Position numbers and translations under genes: made by a program. From Arthrobacter sp. Leaf234 (GTDB lineage Bacteria; Actinomycetota; Actinomycetes; Actinomycetales; Micrococcaceae), in assembly GCF_001422665.1 (NCBI RefSeq), contig NZ_LMLU01000001.1, positions 1,173,583 to 1,237,582 on the forward strand: 64,000 nucleotides of DNA, written 5' to 3'. The first letter of the stretch is position 1, and each line of letters starts with the position of its first letter. Shown in pieces: positions 35,232 through 44,943 of this stretch. The notes beneath the pieces were generated by a model. That model saw only the letters and a program-made list of their open reading frames with translations. It ran no database searches and was not told where the DNA came from.

Positions 35232-35367
35232 GCCTCCCAGCCTAGTGGTGGCCCGGGCACCCCACCCATCGGTGCGGCACCGGGGCGGGAACAGGTGCGG
35301 GAACAGGGGTGGCGGCGGCGTGCCGTCGGCGTATCCGAGGCACGGGACGCCGCCCTCCGGTCGCGAC

Positions 35368-36342
35368 CTACCGGCTGCGGTGGTCCTCGGGGGAGAGGCG
35401 CGGGCCGAACGTGGGCTTCCGGAACCCGCTCGAGTAGAGCGAGCGCACCACACGCTGCCGCTGCCCCTTCCAGGGCTCGAGCAGCTCGATCATTCCGGCG
35501 TCGTCCGTCCTGCGGCCCGTGAGCGCCGCGCCCACGTAGGCGGCGAGGTGGTAGTCACCCACGGAGATCGAGTCGGGGCAGCCGTGCGTGCGCTGCACCA
35601 CTTCCGCGATCGTCCAGACGCCGATCCCGGGAACGGAGCGCAGCCCGGCGCGGACAGCATCACCGCCCGGCCGTGAGGCGAGTCGTTCGAGTCCGCTCGC
35701 CACGAGCGCCGCCTTGAGGATGGTCGCCGACCGCTTGGAGTCGACGCCGGCGCGGTGCCAGTCCCAGGAGGGCACCCGGCGCCACTGCTCGGGGGTCGGC
35801 GGGAGGCGCAGCCCTGCCGGTGCCACCTCACCGGTGCCGGGCGCCGCGTCCCCGTACCGTGCCAGCAGGTAGCGCCATGCCCTCTTGGCCTCGATCCCGG
35901 TCACTTTCTGCTCCAGGATCACGCGGGCCACGGTATCGAGCATCCGGCCGGACGCCGGAAGGCGCAGGCCCGGATTGAGGTAGCGGCCCTTGCGGGCCAG
36001 TTCTGGCAGCGTGGCGCGGAACTCGGCGGTGTCGAAACCGCTCCAGTCGTCGTCGGCGCCGAGGAGCCGGGGCAGCGTGGCGAGGGCCGCGGAAGCGCCG
36101 GGGCCCCAGGCCCTCGCCTGCACACGGCTCTGGTTGAGCGACCCGCGCTGCCGGAGGGCGAGCGTCACGGGACCGTCCACCGTGCGGAAGGCCAGCCAGT
36201 GGTCGGGGCCCTGGCTGATGAAGCTCGGATCGTGGGCGCCGCACTGCAGCGTGCCGATCGTCCGCGTGAGGTCGTAGGGCCCCTCGGGGATCCACTCGGT
36301 CGCCTCCGCGCCGGAGGGGACGACGGCGGGGGCGATACTCAT
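35368..36342 (-). CDS. DNA-3-methyladenine glycosylase (AlkA-like, HhH-GPD)
   Basis: A 324-residue base-excision repair enzyme. The helix-hairpin-helix is LRSVPGIGVWTIAEVV and the catalytic Asp follows in ISVGDYHL; the N-terminal part is an AlkA-type beta domain. It would remove alkylated purines. ATG 36342 is preceded by GGCACCATGGACGC without ribosome site; the same string with one change precedes the hypothetical gene at 62418. Convergent spacing to neighbours is short. A longer frame to 36396 is unsupported. Confidence 0.9.
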   Translation of the reverse strand: MSIAPAVVPSGAEATEWIPEGPYDLTRTIGTLQCGAHDPSFISQGPDHWLAFRTVDGPVTLALRQRGSLNQSRVQARAWGPGASAALATLPRLLGADDDWSGFDTAEFRATLPELARKGRYLNPGLRLPASGRMLDTVARVILEQKVTGIEAKRAWRYLLARYGDAAPGTGEVAPAGLRLPPTPEQWRRVPSWDWHRAGVDSKRSATILKAALVASGLERLASRPGGDAVRAGLRSVPGIGVWTIAEVVQRTHGCPDSISVGDYHLAAYVGAALTGRRTDDAGMIELLEPWKGQRQRVVRSLYSSGFRKPTFGPRLSPEDHRSR

Positions 36343-36396
36343 GCGTCCATGGTGCCACGGGCGCGGCCTCCGGCCGAGGCCGCCACGGCGCGACAC

Positions 36397-37473
36397 CTAC
36401 CCCGCGACGGTACGGGCGATGCTCCCGCCGAGCGACGCCGTCGTGCCCTGGCCGCCGAGGTCCCGCGTGAGCGCGTCCCCACCGGTCGCGAGGGTCGATT
36501 CGATCGCGGCCAGGATGCCGGCCGCCGCCTCGGGCTCGCCCAGGTGGTCCAGCATCATGGAGGCGCTCCAGATCTGGCCCACCGGGTTCGCGATCCCCTG
36601 GCCCGCGATGTCCGGCGCCGATCCGTGGACCGGCTCGAAGAGGCTCGGGAAGGTGCGGTCCGGATTGATGTTCCCGCTCGGTGCCACGCCGATGGTGCCG
36701 GTGCAGGCGGGGCCGAGGTCGGAGAGGATGTCGCCGAAGAGGTTGCTGGCCACCACGACGTCGAACCAGTCGGGGTGCAGGACGAAGTTCGCACACAGGA
36801 TGTCGATGTGGAACTTGTCCACGCGGACGCCGTCGTAGTGCGCGGCCATCGCCTCCACGCGCTCGTCCCAGTACGGCATGGTGATGGAGATGCCATTGCT
36901 CTTGGTGGCCGAGGTGAGGTGCTTCTTCTCCCGCTTCTGTGCGAGCTCGAAGGCGTAGCGGAGGATCCGGTCCACCCCGGTGCGCGTCATGACGGTGTCC
37001 TGGATGACGGTCTCGCGCTCCGTCCCCTCGAACATCCGCCCGCCGACGCTCGAGTACTCACCCTCGGTGTTCTCCCGGACCACCCAGAAATCGACGTCGC
37101 CCGGCTTCCGGCCGGCGAGCGGGCTCGTGATGCCGGGGAGCAGACGCACCGGGCGGAGGTTCACGTACTGGTCGAAGTGGCGGCGGAACTGCAGCAGGCT
37201 GCCCCACAGCGAGACATGGTCCGGGACGACGTCGGGCCAGCCCACCGCGCCGAAGAAGATGGCATCGAAGGTGCGCAGTTCCTCGAACCAGCCGTCGGGC
37301 AGCATCTGCCCGTGCGCCTGGTAGTACTCGGCGCTCGCGTAGTCGAAGTCCACGGCGTCCACCCCGAAGCCGTAGCGGTCCGCTGCCGCCCGGAGCGACC
37401 GCAGGCCCTCCGGCATGACCTCCTTGCCGATGCCGTCCCCGGCGATGACGGCGATGCGATAGGTCTTCGTCAT
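36397..37473 (-). CDS. Tartrate dehydrogenase/decarboxylase or D-malate dehydrogenase
   Basis: A 358-residue beta-decarboxylating dehydrogenase of the isopropylmalate/isocitrate family. AGDGIGKEVMPEG starts the cofactor fold; LRPVRLLPG, VVRENTEGEYSSVGG, KSNGISITMPYWDE and the metal site SDLGPACTG match the TtuC/DmlA branch rather than LeuB. It oxidises tartrate, D-malate or related acids with NAD and Mg/Mn. GAGGAG lies 9 nt before ATG 37473 and a TAGGCT -10 at 37511-37516 (this strand). Monocistronic as far as can be seen. Confidence 0.9.
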   Translation of the reverse strand: MTKTYRIAVIAGDGIGKEVMPEGLRSLRAAADRYGFGVDAVDFDYASAEYYQAHGQMLPDGWFEELRTFDAIFFGAVGWPDVVPDHVSLWGSLLQFRRHFDQYVNLRPVRLLPGITSPLAGRKPGDVDFWVVRENTEGEYSSVGGRMFEGTERETVIQDTVMTRTGVDRILRYAFELAQKREKKHLTSATKSNGISITMPYWDERVEAMAAHYDGVRVDKFHIDILCANFVLHPDWFDVVVASNLFGDILSDLGPACTGTIGVAPSGNINPDRTFPSLFEPVHGSAPDIAGQGIANPVGQIWSASMMLDHLGEPEAAAGILAAIESTLATGGDALTRDLGGQGTTASLGGSIARTVAG

Positions 37474-37609
37474 GGTTCGTGCTCCTCGTCGGCAGGGTGC
37501 TTACCGTTCCAGCCTAGGCGCACGGGAGGAAGCGGGTCCGGCCGGTCCGCGGGGCCTTGACGCGGGTCCGGACACCTCGGGGTCCGCGGGAGACCGGCCC
37601 GGGTGGGCG

Positions 37610-38767
37610 TCAGGGGCCCAGCCAGGCCAGGACGGCGACGGCGGCGGGCAGCAGCAGTGCGGTCACCAGCAGCCCGGCGACGGCGAAGGGCACCCATCGG
37701 ACGGTGACGCCCAGCGACCGGAGCCGCTCGGCCCACAGCAGCGTCGCGAGGGAGCCCCAGGGCGTGACGAGTGGCCCGAGGTTGACGCCGATCAGGAGCG
37801 CGGCCAGGCGGAGCGGCGTCGTCCCGGACGGCTCGAGCGCCAGGTAGGCGGGCAGGTTGTTGACCGCGTTGGCACCACCGGCGCCCACCGCGGCGAGTTG
37901 CAGCAGGTCCACGAAGCCCTCGCCGTCACCGGCGGCCGGTGCGAGGAAGGCGTCGAGCCCCTGCGCGTGCGCGGTGGTGACCAGGACGAAGAGGCTGAGC
38001 GCGAGGAGGAGTGGATTCACCGGGATCAACCGGAAGGTGAGCGTGCCCCGCCGGCGCACGGCGAACAGGACGGTCAGGACGGCGGCGGCGACGGTCGCGC
38101 TCAGGGCCACCGGCACGCCGCTGACGAGCGCCGGCAGGAGGAGCACGAGGACGGCGTACCCCGCACGCAACAGCACCGGATCCTCCGTGGCGCGGGCCGG
38201 CGCCGGGCTGAAGCGCCCGACGAGATCGCGCCGGAAGATCAGGAGGAGGACTGCGCAGGGAACCACGACACCGACGATCGCCGGGCCCCACACGAGGCCG
38301 GCGAAGGCCACCGGACTCAGCCCGAGACGCTCCTGCACCAGGAGGTTCGTCAGGTTGGAGACGGGCAGGAGCAGGGACGCCGTGTTGGCGAGCCACACGA
38401 TCGTCACGGCGAAGGGGAGCGGCGGAAGCCCGGCGCGCCGGGCGAGGAGGACGACGAGCGGCGTGAGCAGCACCGCCGTCGTGTCCAGGGAGAAGAACAC
38501 CGTGCACACGACGGCGAGGAGGACGGTCACGAGCCACAGCGCGAGCGTCCGGCCACGCGCGAGACCCGCAGCGGCGGCGATGACCCGCTCGAAGACGCCG
38601 GCGGAGAACAGCAGGTCCGTCACCACCGTCATGGCGGCCACGAACAGCAGGATCGGCCAGATCCGGGCCCACAGCTCCGAGAGCTCGGCCCCCGGCAGCA
38701 GGCCGGTGACGATACACAGGACGGCGAGGCCGGGCAGGATCGCGCGGGAGGCACTGCGTAGGTTCAA
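37610..38767 (-). CDS. ArsB/NhaD-superfamily permease (SLC13-like)
   Basis: A 385-residue membrane protein with about 11 helices. SLDTTAVLLTPLVVLLARRAG and WLANTASLLLPVSNLTNLL, with their repeat-like partner GAGGANAVNNLPAYLAL and NLGPLVTPWGSLATLLW, are ion-transporter-superfamily signatures of arsenite pumps and citrate-type carriers. No arsR or arsC is adjacent, so substrate is open. TTG 38767 has GGAG 7 nt upstream and a TACTTT -10 at 38789-38794; GTG 38800 would add 11 residues. Divergent from the cystathionine beta-synthase gene. Confidence 0.82.
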   Translation of the reverse strand: MNLRSASRAILPGLAVLCIVTGLLPGAELSELWARIWPILLFVAAMTVVTDLLFSAGVFERVIAAAAGLARGRTLALWLVTVLLAVVCTVFFSLDTTAVLLTPLVVLLARRAGLPPLPFAVTIVWLANTASLLLPVSNLTNLLVQERLGLSPVAFAGLVWGPAIVGVVVPCAVLLLIFRRDLVGRFSPAPARATEDPVLLRAGYAVLVLLLPALVSGVPVALSATVAAAVLTVLFAVRRRGTLTFRLIPVNPLLLALSLFVLVTTAHAQGLDAFLAPAAGDGEGFVDLLQLAAVGAGGANAVNNLPAYLALEPSGTTPLRLAALLIGVNLGPLVTPWGSLATLLWAERLRSLGVTVRWVPFAVAGLLVTALLLPAAVAVLAWLGP

Positions 38768-38964
38768 GGGCGGGCTCCGTTCCGCCGGAAAGTATGCCAC
38801 GCGGCGTCGGCCGCGAGCCCTGCGTGACCGGAGGTATCGGCCGCCCCTGCGGCCCCTGCCGCCACGACCGGGGCTCCGGCGCGGGCCGGGCGCGCATCAC
38901 GGGATCGTCCCGCGGCGTAACCGGGGCGCGGAGGATCGTTCCCGCAGCCGGTAGCGTTGTGGTC

Positions 38965-40341
38965 ATGAAGTACGCCAATTCCATCGTCGAGCTGATCGGC
39001 AACACCCCGCTGGTCAGGCTCAACTCCGTCACCGACGGCATCGCAGCCACCGTCCTCGCAAAGGTCGAGTACCTCAACCCGGGCGGATCGGTGAAGGACC
39101 GCATCGCGGCGAAGATCATCGACGCAGCCGAGGCCGAGGGCAAGATCAAGCCCGGTGGCACCATCGTCGAACCGACCTCCGGCAACACCGGCGTCGGCCT
39201 CGCCCTCGTCGCGCAGCAGCGCGGCTACAAGTGCGTGTTCGTGGTGCCGGACAAGGTGGGGGAGGACAAGCGCAACGTCCTGAAGGCCTACGGCGCCGAG
39301 GTCGTCGTCACGCCGACCGCCGTCGCGCCGGACAGCCCCCAGTCCTACTACGGCGTCTCCGACCGCCTGGTCCGCGAGATCCCGGGCGCCTACAAGCCCG
39401 ACCAGTTCTCCAACCAGAACGGGCCCCTGAGCCACTACGAGACCACCGGCCCCGAGATCTGGGACGACACCGAGGGCAGGCTCACGCATTTCGTGACCGG
39501 CGTCGGCACGGGCGGCACCATCACCGGCACCGGACGGTACCTCAAGGAGGTCTCCGCCGACCGCGCGTCGGGCCCCGTCCGCATCATCGGTGCGGATCCC
39601 GATGGCTCCATCTACTCCGGCGGCACGGGCCGTCCCTACTTCGTCGAGGGCGTCGGCGAGGACATGTGGCCGGGCTCCTACGATCCGACCGTCCCCGACG
39701 AGATCCTCGCCGTGACGGACGCGGAGAGCTTCGAGATGACCCGTCGCCTCGCCCGCGAGGAGGGCCTGCTCGTCGGCGGCTCGTGCGGCATGGCCGTCGT
39801 CGCGGCGCTGCGCGTCGCGCGCACCCTCACGGCCGACGACGTCGTCGTCGTGCTCCTGCCCGACGGCGGCCGCGGCTACCTCGGCAAGATCTTCAACGAC
39901 GACTGGATGAAGTCCTACGGCTTCATGGACAGTGGCGACGACGCCAGCGTGGGCGAGGTGCTCCGCTCGAAGTCGGGCTCGCTGCCGGATCTCGTGCACA
40001 CGCACCCCACCGAGACGGTGCGCGATGTCATCTCGATCATGGACGAGTACGGGGTGTCCAGCATCCCCGTGCTGTCCCAGGAACCGCCGGTCAAGATGGG
40101 CGAGGTGCTCGGGTCCGTGGACGAACGCTCCTTGACCGCCAAGATCTTCCACGGCGAGGCCAAGCTCACCGACAAGATCTCCGAGCACATGGACGCGAAG
40201 CTGCCCCTCATCGGGTCGCTCGAATCCGTCGGGACAGCGCGTGAGCGGCTCCAGGACAGCGACACGCTGATGGTGACGTTCGTCGGGTCCCCGGTGGGAA
40301 TTCTTACGCGCCACGACTTGCTGACCTATATGAGCAAGTAA
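38965..40341 (+). CDS. cbs: Cystathionine beta-synthase
   Basis: A 458-residue PLP enzyme joining homocysteine and serine to cystathionine (reverse transsulfuration). Lys44 in NPGGSVKDRIA binds PLP; SGNTGVGLA holds the phosphate; GTGGTITGTGRYL is the second loop. The C-terminal ~125 residues form a CBS-domain pair, as in the regulatory type. TAGCGT (38952-38957) lies 7 nt before the ATG (leaderless). The cystathionine gamma-synthase gene follows after 27 nt in one operon. Confidence 0.94.
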   Translation: MKYANSIVELIGNTPLVRLNSVTDGIAATVLAKVEYLNPGGSVKDRIAAKIIDAAEAEGKIKPGGTIVEPTSGNTGVGLALVAQQRGYKCVFVVPDKVGEDKRNVLKAYGAEVVVTPTAVAPDSPQSYYGVSDRLVREIPGAYKPDQFSNQNGPLSHYETTGPEIWDDTEGRLTHFVTGVGTGGTITGTGRYLKEVSADRASGPVRIIGADPDGSIYSGGTGRPYFVEGVGEDMWPGSYDPTVPDEILAVTDAESFEMTRRLAREEGLLVGGSCGMAVVAALRVARTLTADDVVVVLLPDGGRGYLGKIFNDDWMKSYGFMDSGDDASVGEVLRSKSGSLPDLVHTHPTETVRDVISIMDEYGVSSIPVLSQEPPVKMGEVLGSVDERSLTAKIFHGEAKLTDKISEHMDAKLPLIGSLESVGTARERLQDSDTLMVTFVGSPVGILTRHDLLTYMSK

Positions 40342-40368
40342 TCCCCCACCACCATTCGCAGGAGCATC

Positions 40369-41532
40369 GTGACGCACTCTGACGCCCAGGGTTTCAACAC
40401 CCGAGCCGTCCACGCGGGCCAGACCCCCGACCCTCTCACGGGAGCGGTGATCCCGCCCCTGTACCAGACCACCACGTTCGCGCAGGACGGCATCGGCCAA
40501 CTGCGCAACGGCTACGAGTACGGCCGCGGCGGCAACCCCACGCGCGACGCGCTGCAGGTGCAGATCGCCGCGCTCGAGGGCGGGAAGCACGCCTTCAGCT
40601 TCTCATCCGGCCTCGCCGCCGAGGATGCGCTGATCCGTGCTGCGCTCCGTCCGGGCGACCACATCGTCCTCGGGAACGACGCCTACGGCGGCACCTATCG
40701 CCTGATCGACCGCGTGCTGTCCCAGTGGGGCATCACCAACTCCGCCGTCGACATGGCGGACAACGACGCCGTGCAGGCCGCCATCAGCGCGAACAACACC
40801 AGGATGGTGTGGGTCGAGACGCCGTCGAACCCGATGATGAAGATCACCGACATCGCGGCGACCGCTCAGCTCGCCCACGACGCCGGGGCCCTGCTCGTCG
40901 TCGACAACACCTTCGCGTCGCCCTACCTGCAGCAGCCGCTGACCTTCGGCGCGGACGTCGTCGTGCACTCGACCACCAAGTACATCGGCGGTCACTCCGA
41001 TGCCAGTGGCGGTGCCGTCGTCGTCGACGACGACGAGCTGGCGGAGAAGATCGGCTTCGTACAGTTCGCCGTCGGAGCCGTGTCGGCGCCGATGGAGGCC
41101 TGGCTGACGACGCGGGGACTCAAGACCCTGGGCGTCCGCATGGACCGGCATTCCTCGAACGCCCTGGCGATCGCCCGCTGGCTGCAGGAGCAGGACGAAG
41201 TGGAGCGCGTGTACTACCCGGGCCTGCCCGAGCACCCCGGCCACGACCTCGCCGCGGCGCAGATGAAGGACTTCGGCGGCATGATCTCCGTGACGTTCAG
41301 GGGTGGAGCGGAGGCTGCGAAGAAGGTTGCGGAGAACACGAGCGTCTTCATCCTCGCAGAGTCCCTGGGTGGCATCGAGTCGCTCATGAACTACCCGTCG
41401 GACATGACGCACGCCTCCGTCAAGGGCACCGAGCTCGCCGTTCCCGAGAACCTGATCCGGCTGTCCGTCGGCATCGAGGACCTCGAGGACCTCATCGGCG
41501 ACCTCGAGCAGGCCATCTCGGCACTGCGCTGA
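40369..41532 (+). CDS. metB: Cystathionine gamma-synthase/gamma-lyase
   Basis: A 387-residue PLP enzyme of the Cys/Met metabolism family. GFNTRAVHAGQ opens the protein, YEYGRGGNPTRDALQ contributes PLP contacts from the partner subunit, and Lys204 in HSTTKYIGGHSD forms the Schiff base. With the upstream synthase it completes transsulfuration; gamma-synthase and gamma-lyase activities are not separable by sequence alone. AGGAG lies 5 nt before GTG 40369. A strong terminator follows. Confidence 0.93.
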   Translation: MTHSDAQGFNTRAVHAGQTPDPLTGAVIPPLYQTTTFAQDGIGQLRNGYEYGRGGNPTRDALQVQIAALEGGKHAFSFSSGLAAEDALIRAALRPGDHIVLGNDAYGGTYRLIDRVLSQWGITNSAVDMADNDAVQAAISANNTRMVWVETPSNPMMKITDIAATAQLAHDAGALLVVDNTFASPYLQQPLTFGADVVVHSTTKYIGGHSDASGGAVVVDDDELAEKIGFVQFAVGAVSAPMEAWLTTRGLKTLGVRMDRHSSNALAIARWLQEQDEVERVYYPGLPEHPGHDLAAAQMKDFGGMISVTFRGGAEAAKKVAENTSVFILAESLGGIESLMNYPSDMTHASVKGTELAVPENLIRLSVGIEDLEDLIGDLEQAISALR

Positions 41533-41546
41533 CAGCTGCTGCACGT

Positions 41547-41576
41547 GAAGGGCCCCTCCGGTCGGAGGGGCCCTTC
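41547..41576 (+). terminator. Hairpin terminator of cbs-metB
   Basis: A 13-bp stem (41547-41559 with 41564-41576) and 4-nt loop, 14 nt after the metB stop. A second, 9-bp hairpin at 41678-41698 lies downstream of the opposite-strand membrane gene. Confidence 0.85.
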
Positions 41577-41749
41577 GTGTTCTCGGGATCCGCGGGCTCG
41601 GAATCGGGCTCGGCGACGGGCTGCGGTGTCGTGCACGTCCTCGGCCCGCGGCGACGCTGATCTGCGGCGTGCCGCGGCCCGACCCGCGCCGGGTCGGGTC
41701 GGTTGAAGCGCGCACGACGCCGCGGAGAGTGTCGAGTGCCCGGCAGACC

Positions 41750-42166
41750 CTAGCGGGACCCGGGCAGCCTGAACCGCTTCTTCGCCTTCGGCTGCGTCAG
41801 CTGGAAGTAGTCGCTGCTCTGCGGCAGCCACATGAGCAGCACCGCGACGAGCATGGCCACCGCGACCAGGGACAGCCCCGGGGTGCCCCGCACGATGATG
41901 GGGACCCCGACGATGATGCCGATCGTGGAGAGCAGTTCACGCCCGCCCCTCCTGCCCCGCCGCAGCGGGAGCAGGAGGATCAGCTGCAGGACGGCCAGCG
42001 CCCCGAACAGTGTGCCGAGCCCGATGAAGCCTGCGCGGTCCGAGTCCTCCATCACCGCGGACGCGATGAACGAGCCGGCCGCGACGGCGAGGAGCACCGA
42101 GATCACGAGCCACAGGATGATCGCCGCCCGCAGCGTGAAGGGCCTCGGCGGCAGGGGAGCGGCCAC
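41750..42166 (-). CDS. Small integral membrane protein, unknown function
   Basis: About 138 residues with four predicted helices (AAIILWLVISVLLAV; GLGTLFGALAVLQLILLL; IGIIVGVPIIV; LVAVAMLVAVLLMWL) and a basic C-terminus (PKAKKRFRLPGSR). The GTG at 42166 lies 10 nt past the amidohydrolase stop, so it is probably the second gene of that operon; a TTG at 42193 would overlap the amidohydrolase. No known family. Confidence 0.68.
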   Translation of the reverse strand: MAAPLPPRPFTLRAAIILWLVISVLLAVAAGSFIASAVMEDSDRAGFIGLGTLFGALAVLQLILLLPLRRGRRGGRELLSTIGIIVGVPIIVRGTPGLSLVAVAMLVAVLLMWLPQSSDYFQLTQPKAKKRFRLPGSR

Positions 42167-42176
42167 CGATGACGGC

Positions 42177-43361
42177 CTAGACGCGCGGGGCAACGGTGGC
42201 GCTGTGCGTCTCGGTGTCGTAGGAGTAGACCTCCGTGCCGCCGATCCAGACCTGCAGTGCGCGCTGCATGACGTCGAGGGGATCGCCGCTCCACAGGACG
42301 AGGTCCGCGTCCTTCCCGACGGCGAGCGAGCCGAGGCGATCGGCGAGTCCGAGGACCTTCGCAGGGTTGATGGTGATCGACCGCAGCGCGGTCTCCCGGT
42401 CCAGCCCCTCCTTGATGGCCAGGGTGGCCTGGTGCACCAGGAAGTTGATCGGGATGACCGGGTGGTCGGTGATGATCGAGATCTCGACGCCGGCCCTCGC
42501 CAGCTTGCCCGGGTTCGCGATCGAGCGGCCGCGGAGCTCCACCTTGGACTTGGTAGTGAAGAGGGGGCCGATCAGGACAGGGGTGCCCCGCTCCGCGAGG
42601 ACGTCCCCGAGCAGGTGGGCCTCGGTGCCGTGGTCCAGCACGAGATCGTAGCCGAACTCGTCGGCGATGCGGATCGCTGTCGCGATGTCGTCGGCACGGT
42701 GAGCGTGCTGACGCCACGGGATCTCGCGGCGGAGCACCATGGCCAGGGCCTCCATGTGCGGATCGCGGGCGTTCTCGTCGGCCTTGCCCATGTAGTTCTG
42801 GGCCTTCATGAAGGCCTCGCGGATCACCAGGGCGGTGCCGAGGCGCGTGGACGGCGTCTTCCCCTTGGCGCCGTAGACCCGCTTCGGGTTCTCACCGAGG
42901 GCGGACTTCAGGCCGCTGGGGGAGCGCAGCACCATCTCCTCGAGGTAGCGCCCGTGCGTGTGGAGGGCGACGGCGAGGCCGCCGATCGGGTTGCCCGAGC
43001 CGGGGTTCACGTTCACCGTGGTCACGCCGCCCGCGAGCGCGTCGTCGAATCCGGGATCGAAGGGGTTGATGGCGTCGATCGCGCGGACACCGGCGGTGTT
43101 CGGGTCCGTCATCTCGTTCGTGTCGTCACCGGCGACGCCCTCACCCTCCTCGTGCGTCCCGAGGTGCACGTGGGCGTCGACGAAACCGGGCAGCAGCCAC
43201 TTGCCGGCGGCATCGACGACGACGGCGCCGTCGGGCACGGTCGCGGAAGCGCCGAGCGCGGAGATCCGCCCGTCCTCGACGACGACGGTGCCGTCGAACG
43301 GCTCGCCGTCGATCGGGACGACGTGGGCGTTCGTGATGGCGACGATCTGGGGGGAGGACAT
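42177..43361 (-). CDS. Amidohydrolase (imidazolonepropionase-like)
   Basis: A 394-residue TIM-barrel metallohydrolase. The first metal pair is in GFVDAHVHLGTHE; further ligands are expected in RQHAHRADD, LDHGTEAH and the Asp of ISIITDHPVIP. The C-terminal beta domain carries GSLAVGKDADLVLWSGDPL, typical of amidohydrolases with unassigned specificity. ATG 43361 has AAAGG at 11-12 nt, slightly long. Divergent from the mannosyltransferase-KdpDE unit. Substrate unknown. Confidence 0.9.
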   Translation of the reverse strand: MSSPQIVAITNAHVVPIDGEPFDGTVVVEDGRISALGASATVPDGAVVVDAAGKWLLPGFVDAHVHLGTHEEGEGVAGDDTNEMTDPNTAGVRAIDAINPFDPGFDDALAGGVTTVNVNPGSGNPIGGLAVALHTHGRYLEEMVLRSPSGLKSALGENPKRVYGAKGKTPSTRLGTALVIREAFMKAQNYMGKADENARDPHMEALAMVLRREIPWRQHAHRADDIATAIRIADEFGYDLVLDHGTEAHLLGDVLAERGTPVLIGPLFTTKSKVELRGRSIANPGKLARAGVEISIITDHPVIPINFLVHQATLAIKEGLDRETALRSITINPAKVLGLADRLGSLAVGKDADLVLWSGDPLDVMQRALQVWIGGTEVYSYDTETHSATVAPRV

Positions 43362-43509
43362 CGGTGGATGGACCTTTCGCAGCGGGAGGGGTGATTTCCA
43401 CCATATCCGCACGGGAGCAGCTTCCCGAGGGGGCGTGCCTACACTGGATGAGCCGTTGCCCGCCGAATCCGCCGTGCCCGGCTCCATCCCCGTCCTTCGG
43501 AAGGCACGC

Positions 43510-44943
43510 ATGAGCCAGCGCACTGTCCCGGCGACCCGGCGGGTGCTCGGCGTCGTCGTCGCCCTCGTCGTGGCCGCCGCGCTGGCGACGTGGGCGTACG
43601 CCTGGGCCGACTTCATCGGCCTCGACTACCGCGTCTACCGGATGGGTGGCCAGTCCGTGGTCGACGGCGACGGTTCCCTCTACACGCGGTCCTTCGGGGA
43701 GGGAGAGGGCTCGCTCCTCTTCACCTATCCGCCGTTCGCGGCGCTCGCCTTCACGGCGCTGACCCTCGTGAGCGCCGAGACCGGGGCCGTGCTCTTCGTG
43801 GGATTGTCGGTCCTGATCGCCGCCGCGACCTCGTTCCTCATCACCCGATACCTCGGCGGCTTCCGGTCGGTGCGCGCCGTCATCGCCCATCCGTCCGCCC
43901 TGCCCCTCGCGATCGTCGGGACCGGGCTCGTGTGCCTGCTGGGGCCGTGGCGCGAGACGATGGCCTTCTCCCAGGTGAACATCCTGCTGTTCGCGATGAT
44001 CGCGGCCGATCTCCTGTCCGGACCGCACCGCCGCCTGCCCACGGGCCTGCTCACGGGGATCGCGGCGGGCATCAAGCTCACCCCGCTCGTCTTCGGCCTC
44101 TACTTCCTGGCACGCGGCGAGTGGAAGCAGCTGTTCACCATGGCCGCGGGCTTCTTCGGGACCATCGCCCTCGGTTTCCTCCTGCTGCCCGCCGAGTCGG
44201 CGACCTACTGGCTGCAGATGCTGCGCGATACGGGCCGCATCGGCGGCGAAGGATATGTGGACAACCTGTCGATCCGTGGCGCCATCCTGCACGTGATGGG
44301 GCCAGATTTCCCGTCGACCGTCCCGTGGCTCATCATCTCCCTGCTCCTCGTCGCGGGGACCACGTACGTCATCCGCACAGCGAAGCAGCGCGGGGACCGT
44401 TTCCTGCCGATGGCCATGACGGCGCTGCTCATGCTGCTGATCTCACCGATCTCCTGGTCCCACCACTGGGTCTGGATCGTCCTGGTCCTCGCCGTCCTCG
44501 CGGGCCAGGCTGCCGGCCTCCCCGCGGAGCTGAAGGCCTACCGGACGACGGCGGCCGTCCTTTTCGTCTCCACCCTCGTGGTGTTCATCTACTCGCCCAA
44601 GACCATCGGCCTGCTGTTCGGCGCCGTGGACCTCAACTCGCAGCTGACGACCGGCTGGCTGGTAGCCGCCAGCGCCGGCGTGGTCTGCGCCCTGGCCACG
44701 ACCGTGTTCTGGGTGCTGCTCTCGCGCATCCCGGCACCCCTGTCCACCGGGGGACGGGCCGCGCCGGGAGCCGGCGCGGACGGGGGAGGCACCGGCGGGG
44801 AGGACGTCGTGTCGGAGGACGCACTCCCGGACGACCCCCTCCCCGAGGACACCGCGCGTCACCACGCGCACGGGGACGCCACGGACGAGGCACGGCAGGA
44901 CGGCGCGTACGACAACGTCGCGCCCGGCACCCGCCGCCGCTGA
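43510..44943 (+). CDS. GT87-family polyprenyl-phosphomannose-dependent mannosyltransferase
   Basis: A 477-residue polytopic GT-C glycosyltransferase (about 10-12 helices). The early GLDYRVYRMGG loop contains the catalytic acidic residue region, and SLLFTYPPFAALAF, WRETMAFSQVNILLFAMI and GIAAGIKLTPLVF are GT87 hallmarks seen in mycobacterial PimE-like enzymes. It would add mannose to a lipid-linked or wall glycan outside the membrane. GGAAGG lies 5 nt before ATG 43510, and TACACT at 43440-43445 is a -10 candidate. The hydrophilic acidic tail overlaps the kinase gene start. Confidence 0.88.
   Translation: MSQRTVPATRRVLGVVVALVVAAALATWAYAWADFIGLDYRVYRMGGQSVVDGDGSLYTRSFGEGEGSLLFTYPPFAALAFTALTLVSAETGAVLFVGLSVLIAAATSFLITRYLGGFRSVRAVIAHPSALPLAIVGTGLVCLLGPWRETMAFSQVNILLFAMIAADLLSGPHRRLPTGLLTGIAAGIKLTPLVFGLYFLARGEWKQLFTMAAGFFGTIALGFLLLPAESATYWLQMLRDTGRIGGEGYVDNLSIRGAILHVMGPDFPSTVPWLIISLLLVAGTTYVIRTAKQRGDRFLPMAMTALLMLLISPISWSHHWVWIVLVLAVLAGQAAGLPAELKAYRTTAAVLFVSTLVVFIYSPKTIGLLFGAVDLNSQLTTGWLVAASAGVVCALATTVFWVLLSRIPAPLSTGGRAAPGAGADGGGTGGEDVVSEDALPDDPLPEDTARHHAHGDATDEARQDGAYDNVAPGTRRR

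Noticed and set aside
43590..44942. Upstream part of a 993-codon frame leading into the KdpD-like gene
   Set aside because: Arg/Pro/His-rich shadow of the mannosyltransferase frame; the kinase begins at 44943 with a TGATG overlap.
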